Assembly (NCBI GenBank): GCA_017506865.1
Contig: JAFCMP010000479.1
Span: forward strand, 372,001-436,000
Direction: 5' to 3'
Source of the DNA: Tribonema minus
Lineage: Eukaryota; Sar; Xanthophyceae; Tribonematales; Tribonemataceae
DNA: 64,000 nucleotides
The notes under the pieces: model-generated
The model's database searches: none
Seen by the model: only the letters and a program-made list of their open reading frames with translations
What the model was told of the DNA's origin: nothing
Shown here: positions 47,618-58,281 of the stretch, piece by piece
How positions within the stretch are numbered: position 1 is the stretch's first letter
Layout of the letters: each line of letters starts with the position of its first letter
Translations under genes and position numbers: made by a program

Positions 47618-48509
47618 GCTAATGGTCCATGATGGCATGATGATGGCATGCTTTGTTAGCACGCTAGCCATGCAGCACCCTCCTTGCTCAAGTCCCTGCA
47701 GCCGCTGGGAAGCGCAACCAGCGTGTGCGCTATGCCACTGCTGCAGCCTGCTCAACGCTGCACGACGAATGCGATGGCCATGTTGCTACAGGCAAGGACA
47801 AGACCATGCTTGCGCAGCTGCTAGGCTGCGACAATCTGCCAGTCTGAGAGACGTGCAGTGCATGTTCAGTGCAGACGCGGCGCATGCCATGCAGTGCACG
47901 CAGTGCATGTGACTTCAGTCACAGACTTGTCAACTGTGATAATCATTGATGATCGGGTAAGCATGGGTCAAGCACTGCACCTTTCCGCGCACAGTTCTGG
48001 GCACAACATTCCAGTACACCGGTCGACTTCTGAATCAGTCACGTCCTCTTTGCATGGTAAACGCACCGAAAACAGGTAGACGTACTACTGCGTCCATGCC
48101 GTTTGTAGGAAACAATGTCTGACTCACCTGAAAATTCCGACCTGAGCTGCAGCGCACCGGACGAGTGGCGCAATTGCCAGTGTGCCTCACACGGCTGTGT
48201 GAAACCGCCTGCATAGCACCTTGTCGCCGGCCGTCCACTCTGCAGCTGCTGCTGTAGCCTGAGTACGTGCATCGGCCTCGCGCAACGGCCCTCTGTGCGG
48301 CAATGGTCACCGTGCACAAGGTTGCCGTCCGGTGGTGACGCAAGCTGCGCCGCAAGCGGCGAGCGGCGACGCAGCCGGCGACCTCACCAAAGTGTCGCTG
48401 CGTGCCACTAGCGCGTTAGCGGTGCGACGGGCAGCTCAAAACCACGATCGGTCAGCGTGAAATATTATATGTTGCTGCTGGCATCACTGACAGAGTCCAC
48501 GGGCTGAAA
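47618..48509. other. Spacer between MITE and KilA-N-like gene
   Basis: No gene recognised. A short plus-strand frame near 47690-47855 reads VATGKDKTMLAQLLGCDNLP, which has no secure match. Confidence 0.35.
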
Positions 48510-49639
48510 ATGGAACTGGCTGATATCCCCGCCGCCATTCGCATCGATCTCGCTTCGGGCATGGGCAGCGTGCTTGATGTCATACGCCTTGTGAATCCTG
48601 AGTTACCCTCAAACCAGGCGTCTTCCACCGTCAAGAGGCTGGCAACAGAGTTGCCAGACGTGGCGCCGTCCTGCCGCCAACTCCGAATCAACGGCAATGG
48701 CAAACACTCCGTGCGCTGACGCACGAACGCTGGTGGAAATTGTTTGGTCGCTGCCTGGCAAGCCAGCACGCGCATTTCGGCGTACTTCGGCGACGACTGT
48801 GTGCCGCGTTCTTGGCGGGGATGTCAGCTTGGTCGATGAGATTGAGTGGTGGTGCCGTGCGCTGCAGGCGACAGAAGTGGGTCGCACCGCGCAAGACTTC
48901 CTGATCGGTGACGGAAGCGTCAAAGTATCGAGGGAGCTGCCTGCGGAGTTACAGTTGGCCACTCCCGAGCAGCGGACCTTGTTTGTTGCGAGTTGGATCC
49001 ATGAGCGCAGACTGGCGCTGATTGACCGTGAGAAGACTCAGCAGCTGGCTTTGATCAAGAATGGTTTTGACCTCCTCGGCAGTTTCGGTGTCGCTGACGC
49101 GCGTGACAGGATCGCCTTCGGAGACCTGGTGCGCCGTGTTGTACAGCCCCCTGCACATGATGACGGCGCACTCATTGTCGCACGGCCGATGAGCGAGGAT
49201 GACCCGAGCGTGGCAACGCCCTTGGCGCAGGTTGCGCACCGAGGCCCCGAAATAAGCATGCACTCGGTCGCAGCCGAGATGGGTGTCCGCATCAAGGCAG
49301 GCACCGTGTTTGATCGGGAAGAAGGTGAAGGCTTTGTACACCATCAAGTACGGCACGGCTGCGGCTGCGGCGATCCCAAAGCGAAATATTCCTTTTCGGG
49401 GCCAGATATGCGCTGAGAACACATACTGGAAGCGCGATCAGGACCTCATGGAGGAGGCGATCCGCACGGTAACCATGCTGAACCGCTGCGACACAACAAG
49501 TGCCGATTGTCGACTCTGTCAGTGCAGGGCGGGTCGTCCTGGTACGCCGCTGCCACCGCTGCTTCTGCTGCAGCAGCTGCTGCTGCTTGACACGACGAGC
49601 ATGGTGTGTCTATTCGGGCTGGCACTCGCACTGTTATAG
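48510..49639 (+). pseudogene. KilA-N/BRO-type viral DNA-binding protein gene, frameshifted
   Basis: Three plus-strand frames follow the order of one family found in large DNA viruses and in virus-derived genes of algae and oomycetes. Frame one (48510-48719) has GMGSVLDVIRLVNPE and RINGNGK. Frame two (to 49416) has CADARTLVEIVWSLPGKPAR, FRRTSATTVCRVLGGDVSLV and DEIEWW, the usual LPGK/FRR/LGGD core, then a helical part with VADARDRIAFGDLVRRVV and EISMHSVAAEMG and a C-terminal HGCGCGDPKAKYSF block. Frame three (from about 49400) continues with ENTYWKRDQDLMEEAIRTV. The first shift coincides with an AAA run at about 48702-48704, where one extra base explains it. The second is at the TGA at 49414-49416. 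The product would bind DNA through its KilA-N-like domain; here it cannot be made whole. Confidence 0.65.
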
Positions 49640-51273
49640 TCACTCTCTTCGTGCTGTAGCTTGCCCATACGGATGACACTGGCCCGTCAGGGCTCAGCCC
49701 AGTACCGGCCGGGTAGAGCCTGCGAAGCCATGATGGCAATTGTGGCAATAAATGCAGTGCGCCTGACTTATTTTGTGTATTGGTGTAAACATTCTTCATC
49801 AGTTTCTGCAGCTGCTTCTTGCGCAGTGCACGCCTGTGAGGTGGTCACTCTTGTGGGGCGCCACATCCATGTTTGCCATACTATTGCTGTTATGTTGTTT
49901 GCCTGCAAGTTGTCTCTAACTTCACACTGTCGCTCAGGCTGGTTGTGCGCCGCTGAGTGCGCAACGGTCACTGTGGACGACTAGTTGAGCTGGTTGCACA
50001 AGGCTGAGTGTGGTTGGTGAACTGATGGTCTAGGATTTATAGCGACCAGGGTGGGCCCGGTTTGTGGGACGCCTTCAATGAACTCAGTCTGGTAATGCAG
50101 AACAATGTGCAGGCTAGGCTGCTGCATAGAGGTGAACCAGAGAATGCATAGGACACCATGCCTCTGTAGGTGCCTTTGAAAGTATAAGTCATTCAGTATG
50201 TGCATCATCGGGAAGTCTGAGCGGACTAGATACACTGCCAGTGTGTGACAGCCGTGCCTGCGAAACGGACGCAGAGACTGCTGAGCTCAGCACGGTCGCA
50301 GGTGACGCCACGGCCCCAGCGCACACCTCACACTGCTGCTGCTGTTTATGATGCTGCAACAAGTGCTGCACATGCGCTGCTCCTGAAGGGCCACTGTGGA
50401 GCGCCGCAGCTGGCACGGTCTCGGCGGGTGCCCTCTCCACGGCTTAAAAAAAATAAAAATTGCCCTGGTCATTGACAGGGCGAGATGGTGCTGTTTGCCC
50501 TGGTCATTGACAGGGCGAGATGGTGCTGTTGGTGCTTCTCATCTGGCGCCCCTTCTTCCTGGCAGGGGGATGGCCAACGCTGATCAGTGCCGCACTGCGT
50601 GGCATGCATAGTTGTCGCTCTCACAAGGCGACTAACGCCCCACTGCTGGTAGCCGCATCTTCTCGCCCGTCCGGGCTGATGCCTAACGCAGAGCCCGCTG
50701 ATGCCCATCAGCAGCAGTAGCAGCCTTATTTTGCATGGCCGTGCACAAGCCACCTCAATCAGTCTGGCAGGTGCAACATGATGGTGAAACACTGTCGGCT
50801 TCGTTGATGCCCTCACAGGCCCGGGGCCCGTTGTACTGCACCCAGGTCCTTCAGAAAGACCACTGCGTCCGTGCCGTGCAGGGCAAGCACACCTGCGCTG
50901 CAGCGCACCGGACAACTGGTGCGATCACCACTAAGTCTTCCATCCGTTAAAAAATGTTGGTATGCAATCAACACGGCACATGACTTCACTAGCGCTCGCC
51001 GAGTTGCTGCGGAAGGATATTCTAAGGGACCTCAAGGCAGTGGCTGGTTGCCTGCAGCAGCACCGCCCCAACATCTGTCACGATGACACGCTGTGCCTGA
51101 GGCGCACATGGCGCAAGACCTCTGGCGATGACGTGGTCAAGAACAGCAGCACGTACAAGGCGGGACTGAACGAGGTCATCGAGCGCGCAAAGCAGATGGC
51201 GCGCGGCGCCACAGGACGTGAGGAGAGAGCATGGGCAGGGCGGGTCAAGGAGCGCGTCATTGCCTTTGACGAA
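49640..51273. other. Region without recognised gene
   Basis: A plus-strand frame from about 50990 to 51423 reads as a helical charged peptide (ALAELLRKDILRDLKAVAGC; GREERAWAGRVKERVIAFDE) that could belong to an element, but no family was recognised. A 34-bp direct duplication lies at 50462-50528. Confidence 0.3.
50462..50528. repeat. 34-bp direct duplication with internal dyad
   Basis: CCCTGGTCATTGACAGGGCG with AGATGGTGCTGTT follows itself directly. GCCCTG and CAGGGC in each unit can pair. Confidence 0.8.
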
Positions 51274-51990
51274 CTAAGCATCTGCAATCAACGCAACCTC
51301 AAGGCGAGCGGGCGCCTTGAGCAGACCGCGGCAAGGTCTGACACCGGCAGCTGCCCGTTGCAGCAGATCGCGCAGCGCCCGCCACGCGCCGTCGTCCTGG
51401 CGCCAGTCCTGGTACCAGACTGAGGGCAGGAGCAGTGCGAGGGCCGCTGCAGCATCATTGCTGCCGCTGCGCAGCTGCTGCAGGCAGGTAGCTATCTGCG
51501 TGAAGGTGAAGCCGTAGCGGGCGTGCTCCAGGACGCAGCTGCGTGCCGCGACTGGAAACGCCGCCAGTGCCGGTCCCATGCACTCAAGGGTGCGTGCAGC
51601 AAATGCGGCACATGCACGCGGCGCCGCGCCCAGCACGCCGAAGCCACCGCTCCCCAGCCGCAGATGCACGCGTACCTGCTGGTGTTCTGGTAGCGTCACT
51701 GGGGCCTCGCCACCCCAGTCGGCGCCGCGTGCCCATGCCACTACCGCCACCCACAGAGAGGGCGGCGCCGCAGCCGCCGCAACTGCCGGCGGGCCGCGGC
51801 GATCGTCACCAGCCGCCGGCGCGCCCTCGTGGACCGGCGACGCGCCCTCGTGGGCGGGCGGCGTAAGACCCGCCGATGGCTCCTGAGCCAGCGCGGCCAC
51901 GGCCGCTAGCGTGATGGCGTCGAAGCGCCGCAGCTCCTCGTGCTGTAGTGGCTTCAGAATATGTGGCATACTGTGGCAACGCATGCGCAT
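51274..51990 (-). pseudogene. Non-LTR reverse transcriptase, region behind the palm (fragment)
   Basis: This 238-residue open frame reads LQHEELRRFDAITLAAVAAL, a linker with AHEGASPVHEGAP, then LPEHQQVRVHLRLGSGGFGV and AACAAFAARTLECMGPALAA-like text. The LRLGxGGxGV...AAF pattern is the conserved segment after the reverse transcriptase palm and thumb in non-LTR elements of algae. The catalytic YxDD is not present upstream, so the copy is truncated at both ends. It may sit in an intron of, or just upstream from, the gene that begins at 52176 on the other strand. Confidence 0.5.
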
Positions 51991-52175
51991 GTGCCTGCCT
52001 GGCTTTTGCGAACACTGCTGTCATTGAAGAGTTGTGTCACAGTGCTGTCATGGGGCATGTATGCTGATGCAGCGTGCGCCATGCATGCTGACACCAGTGT
52101 CATAGCACCACATGCGAGGGTGTAATCAACGCTCCTGCTCATGACCTTAAATGCCTCAATGTGCATGTTGCCCAG

Positions 52176-55100
52176 GTGATCTGGAACTACGTGTCTGTGT
52201 TTTTCAGCAGCAGCTGGACGCTGGCTGAGAGAGCGGAAGCAGCATCATATGTGCTACACTTCTTGCGGGTGTGGCGCTCTTGGCTGCTACGCGCGGAGCG
52301 GCTCACCTTGAAGGCAAACTTCATCAGCAGGGAGTGCTATGAGGACATCACCATCTCTGTGCACAACGTCATCCTCATCATCAGGTGCCCCTTGTCATGA
52401 ACTATCACGAACATTTGTTGCAGCTTGACATTTGTTTTAGGCATGCATCACCATGTCTGCCACACGCATATGCTCACAGCAGAGTCCAGATGTCAATCCC
52501 GCTCATAAGCTCTTTGCGGCCTTGTCATGTGATCGTGTGCTGTAGGATTAAAAATACTGTGTATAGTTTACTCGCCTTCCACCGCCTGCTGAGTATCATG
52601 CATGATGGTGGACCTACAGAGTATGAAGATACTGCGGAGCTCCATTTCATGACTGTTGTGGCCGCACCATTGACCATTCTGTCAGTGTGTACAGCATGCA
52701 CACACAGCAGCGGCATTTGCCTGCATGCTTGCACGGGCAGTCTTGCGCGTGCGGTGCAAGAATGCGGACCGAAGTTAATTGACAAAGCCCAGCCAAGGTA
52801 ACAAAGTTTGGTCGTACACATCATACAACTCTTGTACGACAACTGCTTATATCATTGCCAACTTGACTCTTTCATCTGACAAACATGTCGCTGTGCGCTT
52901 TGCACAGGTTCTTCCGCGACTTCACCCCCGGACTGCCTTGTGCTCTCACGCAAGATGGCAGCGACTGCTGTGAGAAGGTGTTCTCGGAGCTCTGCGGGAG
53001 CGGCGCATCATCTACAATGCAGCGCATCTACACACACTACGATGCATTGCGCGCGGTGCCGAAATACTGGCATGTGGAAGAGCAGATGTGCAGCCCAGAT
53101 GCGCTGCTGAAGAAACGCAGGCATGAGAAACTGTGTGATGTGTGGCACAAGGTCAGTCATTCGCTACATTGACAGAATGAGTAAGTCATCTCATGTGCTC
53201 CTGGATCATGTGCACCATTACAAATTAATCCTATACGCTGTACGCAGCTTTTGAATTCTCAGAACTGCAACACAAGGCGTAAGGATTTTTTGCCATTGCA
53301 CAAATCGGATGCCAACTTACCCTATGTATTATTTCTCGGTATGCAATGTGTCCGCAGGATGTCATGCCTGGCGATGACATTCGTGCTGATGGGCCTCCTG
53401 CTGCTGCAGATCTCTCCGTGTACCCCAGGTGAGTACTTCATGAGACAATTTTATTTAATCTTATGACAACGGAATGAACATCACAAATGTGAAGCTTCAG
53501 ATTCTGCTTCTTTTCTATTGTCAGCTGAGAGTGCTGCCTCATGTTGCGCAAAGCGTAATGCTTAAATGCGGTGATTGCGTTCAGAATTTCTCCGTCATAC
53601 GGCAGTGATGCAACGCGAGTGTACCTATGCCTTAAAAAGCATGCGCTTTCAAGAATGACTTGAAGACAGGCCTTTCCAGCTGTTATGTGTGACTAATACA
53701 TGCGATCTATGGTCTTTCAGCTTTCTTATGTGGCGTTGCTAATAAAACGTGCTTCTGTAGTATGTATTCCCAATCAAATGGTGATCCTACTACTCAGCTT
53801 TACGCTAGAGCTAACTTCTTGATGACTATATGTTGCCCGGTTTTGCAGCGACGCGGAGCTGACGCTGCAATGGACACTGGGGCAGCAGCGAGCAATGCGT
53901 TTTGCCTGGAACGTGGGCATCAGACCCCCATCCCTTGAGCACTTGCTCTCGCCGCCGCCTGACTTTCCTACAGCTCTGCCTTCGGCGTTTGCTGAGGCCG
54001 ATCAGTGGTACATTGAGCCATGGGCAGAAGAGGAGACAGCACTTCTGCACATGCGGACAGCAGACCATGATGATCAGGGACACGAGGCGCCCATGGACAC
54101 CATTCCCGCAGATCCTCACAGGTGCGTGCTGCTGTAGTGCAATGTAATCATACTGCGTTGTTCGGTGATCTTGTAGCAGTTGATAATACGTGATGTTATC
54201 AGGTGAGCCCCAAATTTTTGCCTCTGTCTAGGTTAGCTCACAGACGCAACCGGAGAGAGACGCATGCAGGCAATAAATACCATGACAAGCAATGGCTACA
54301 ATGACAACTTCAAATGGCTCAGATGGTTCGCTCACTCTCAGGCTGCACACGCTCATGCCAGGATGCGATGCCACTGTGATTGCAGGCCGGCTGGAGCACA
54401 CGCGCCTGTCCGCAGTGTGGAGCCGGGTCTGCCAACTGCCGGCGTCATAGCACAAGCGGGCCCAGAAGAGACAACGGCGAGGTATACATGATGGCATTCT
54501 TCTGACTGCAATGGCAAGCTTCTGACTATGCCCTTTGACATGCATGTCGGACACTATACGAGTAGCGGCTGGCAACATTTCATAGAGGCCATCCCTTCTC
54601 GTACACAAGGTTTTGCATACGACATTGTAAACTTTTTTGCAACCCACTTGACAAGTGCACCACTGGATTTGTGGACTTGCATAACATGATCACTGCTTTG
54701 TTGATGCATACCCACTGCACGCCCATCCGATCGTGTGTCATCGCATGCTGATGGTAAGCTTCTTTGTGGCGTGATGACCTATGCAACATGTCAGCACCAC
54801 TACGGCCATAGGCTAAAATCTCACGATATCTTGAGCAGGTGCAACCGTGCAATTACTCCACGTCCTAACTCTTATGCTTGTTGCCTTCGCAGGGTCGAAG
54901 GCCATGCGCCGCCATGGCGCTCGGAGTCTGACACGGACGATGACGATGGGGATGAGGCTGATCATCAGCACACGTTGAGCGCCAAGGCATTGACAGGCTG
55001 TCAGCCCAGCGACGTGGACCTCCATGATGATCCAGGCATGGCGACTCACACATTCAGTGTGATTGAGGATGACTTCGGAGTGGCGCAGGAGGTGATTATT

Positions 55101-56452
55101 GGCGGCGCGAGCCGCGACAGCGACAACGCACGCAGCGAATTGCGCGCCATTGTGGACACGCTCATCACAGAGAACATCAGTGATGCACCATCGGAAGGCG
55201 GGCCTGCGATGGTGACCATCAAGAACGATGGTGGGGGGGGGTCTGCGGGCAGCAGTACGAAGATTTGCCCCCACGTCATGGTGCCAGAGCGTGGGCTTGT
55301 CTCCATACAGCAGCTGGTGTCGGAGCTGAACCATGTCAAGCCTGGTGCCAAGCTGTCCAAGGACCGGCTCACGCGTGTCACTCAGGGGAGCAGCGAAGCA
55401 CCGAGCCAGCGAACAGTGTTTCAGGTGACCACATTTGATTTACGAGCACCTATACACGCATGTTGGTGTTGCAACATCTGCACACATCAGAGAATCGTGG
55501 AAGCGGTTGTGTTTTAACATTTCGATGTTGAAGTCCCCCAGACAATCACGACGTTACATCCTTTAAGTTTGTGCACATCTGCAACGGTACATCATGCATA
55601 ACATGCTGTAGTTCGTTATGGTGGTGATGCTAGTATGTTAATGATTGTGCCGACACATGCGGATATTTCGTGCTGAGACAGTGCAAGACACCAACTTGTG
55701 CAGTGCGCATGAGCAATGTTATAGTGTGTATGCGGTTTACACTTGCGTGGGTGCTCTAATCTGTACACCGCCAACATGTGGCATCATGTGTCATTTCGCA
55801 AGAAGCCTCAAAACCTTTTAGTGGTAACACTCTGTGTTGTCTCCTCTTGTACTGTGTTGTCATCTTACAGGCACTGGAGCTCGAGCGGCGCATGCTGGGT
55901 CTACAAGGGGATTTTGCAATGATCTTTGAAAACGGCTCGGAGATGCGCACCAGCCAGCAGCCATACCATTTTTGGCTTGGCAAGGTGCAGCGGTTGATCA
56001 AGCTTGCGGGTCGTCGGAGATTCGACTACCGAGAGCCGGTTGACCTCGACAGCTATGAGGGCAAGATTGTGGTGGTCGCACACTGGTACAAAGCTGCGCA
56101 AGCTGATGCCAGCGGCCCTGATGTGGACAGTGTGTATGTGTTGAACGAGCCTGATCATCAGTGCTACGACATTGCGCATGTGTTGGCCCCTATCACATTG
56201 ACGTCCAGCCTGAGGGCAGTGCAGGGTGCTGATGGCACTGAGTCGTTTGAGTACGTACTCAGCAAGATTGACAGATATGCCCTTGATGCTGCTATCGCTG
56301 AGATTGCAAAGAGCGAGGGGCTGCTTGGCAGTACCAGTGGCACCAGTGCCAAACGCAAGCGATCTCAGACAATGGCGGATGACGGACGGGAAACGCGCAC
56401 CATCACTAGCACGCGCGGCCGAATGATCACCGCTGTGCAGTATAATGCATAG
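52176..56452 (+). CDS. Transposase-like protein of unknown family (5' end unresolved)
   Basis: Six exons join in phase: 52176-52384, 52908-53151, 53358-53428, 53849-54121, 54893-55424, 55871-56452 (stop TAG), about 636 residues. Exon 1 has ERAEAASYVLHFLRVWRSWL and NFISRECYEDITISVHNVIL. Exon 2 has GSDCCEKVFSELCGSGASST. This order (FLRxWRxWL, NFISxxCYxxI, CExxFxxL) resembles a large protein family seen in cnidarians and algae, where the Glu of the CE motif may be the last acidic residue of an RNase H-fold transposase core. Exon 5 is acidic and low in complexity (SDTDDDDGDEAD). Exon 6 carries WLGKVQRLIKLAGRRRF, VVVAHWYKAA and YDIAHVLAPITL, then a basic tail (KRKRSQ) that could be a nuclear signal. 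Upstream exons were not found. It may be a transposon gene or a domesticated copy; intron density favours the latter. Confidence 0.62.
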
Positions 56453-58281
56453 TGGGTGCTGCAACTGCACGCCATCGCTCGCCGTAGGTGTCTACATATA
56501 TGTGTGTGTATACACGAGCAATTACGGATTCATCGTCATTCTATTATTTGCCCTGTGTCACATGCACGGGTTTGCATGTCAATGGATGCCAACATGTGTT
56601 GATGCCTCCAGCTGATCAGCAAGGCCAGTATCAGCATAGTAAGATGCTAGTGCAAGCGCTGTGTTCTCATTGTTTTCATGGTCGTTCATTTTGCCCCATA
56701 ATGTGTGCCACAAGTGTGCTACACACACGTCGAGTACAAGGGGGCCAGGTCACCCTTGCTTGTTTGCCCAGGGGCAAAGTTTGACGCCTGTGAAGAACCT
56801 TAGAATCACTTCACTTTTTCTATTTGACTTCACCATCGTATTGTACACACCGAGAGCTGTTCAAAAACGCCCTCGAATAGGTCAGGGGTATTGATAATAG
56901 GCCGCAATAGAAAGTGGGGGGGAGGGGGGTTCTGGCGCCGCGGAGCCGGGGGGGGGGGGGGAGGGAGCTGGGACCCCGGGAGTGTGCTTTGCCTTTGAGT
57001 TTTGAGTCCTTAAGCTTCGCATAGTATGCGCGAGCCTCCTTGGCCAAGTCAGGCCCCGGATCATGATTATCGCTGTCCATTGCGCTGCGCTGCGGCCTTG
57101 TTGTGGTTGGAGGTGATGTGTGCTCAGCAGGCCTTGGCGCCAACATTTTAAACCCTCAACGGTTGATGCCACTGTCAGAAACAGCGGCAAATGGCTTCTG
57201 GCTGTTGCTGCAGTCGCAGCGCGATGTTTGGTGCGATTTGAGGTCGATCCATAGCAGGAAATAGGCCAATATACGCCAAAATACGGATTTTTCCAGCTGA
57301 AATCCCACATACGGTTATTTAGTACGGATATACGGATGTACGTATCATGTACGGAATACGGAGTTGCCAACCCTAGTCCTTAGAGATAAAGCGTATGGGG
57401 GCAAAAACCAGGGCATGCCCATGTGACACCAGTGCACGCACTCAAACAGCTATACAGCACCACGCAAGGGCACAACGCAGGTGGCGTGCATGTGCAATGT
57501 GAGGGTGCCACCGTCGAATCATGCGATGCCTTGTGATGTGCATTCGCGTTTTTTCTGACTCTTGAAGAAGGTCTTCGGAAAGACCAAGAACCCGACAATT
57601 AGGTGGTGACCAGCGCCAATGCGTCGCTGTGCGTGGCTTCTTGTGTTGTCTGTGTAATATAGCTGGGCATGGCTGGACGCCATCCATTGATTAAGATGCT
57701 TATAAGCGCTGCTCGGCCTGACAGTCGGTCCCAGTAGAGCACACACTGCGCGGTGCCTGATGATCACTTGACAGCTACAGATAGTGTCGTGCATATGCTA
57801 GCGCGTACATCCAACACATGTCGCCGTTGAATACACAGTCATGCATGGCTCAGGATGGTACATCAAAGCGAGAAGGAAGGAAAGAGGGCAAACGGGAAGG
57901 GGGCGACCTACTAATAACGCCTACTTGGAAGTGCAGATTGCTACATTCAAACACTGTGGGCTGCAGCCGGCACTCTGTGTGATGTGTGTGCGAGGCGCAG
58001 AGCGGCGGACTTGGCGAACAGCGCTTGCACTCATCGAGGCCTTTCAAATCTGCTAGTCTCCCTCTCAGCCGTGCGCTGGTCAGTATTGGAGTTCACGGCT
58101 CACACGCCAAGCACACCTCCGCGATAGCCCTGTGATATGAAGAAGCATCATGGAAAAATTTTGATTATCAAAGGCCACCACACATGCACAGGGCGATATT
58201 ATAATGGACAACTCCTGATTGTATGGAACTCTTTGCATGGCGAATGGAACATAAGTACCATTTCGGTGTAGCTATAAAGTG
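56453..58281. other. Intergenic region between convergent genes
   Basis: No secure gene. It holds G-runs (56917-56966), a minus-strand frame 57146-56820 with KEARAYYAKLKDSKLKGKAH that might be a small protein but has no match, and a cluster of ATACGG motifs (57270-57365). Confidence 0.4.
57270..57365. repeat. Cluster of TACGG/TACGTA motifs
   Basis: TACGG occurs seven times in 96 bp, several as ATACGGA, with a TACGTA palindrome, in otherwise AT-rich sequence unlike its surroundings. Confidence 0.6.
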
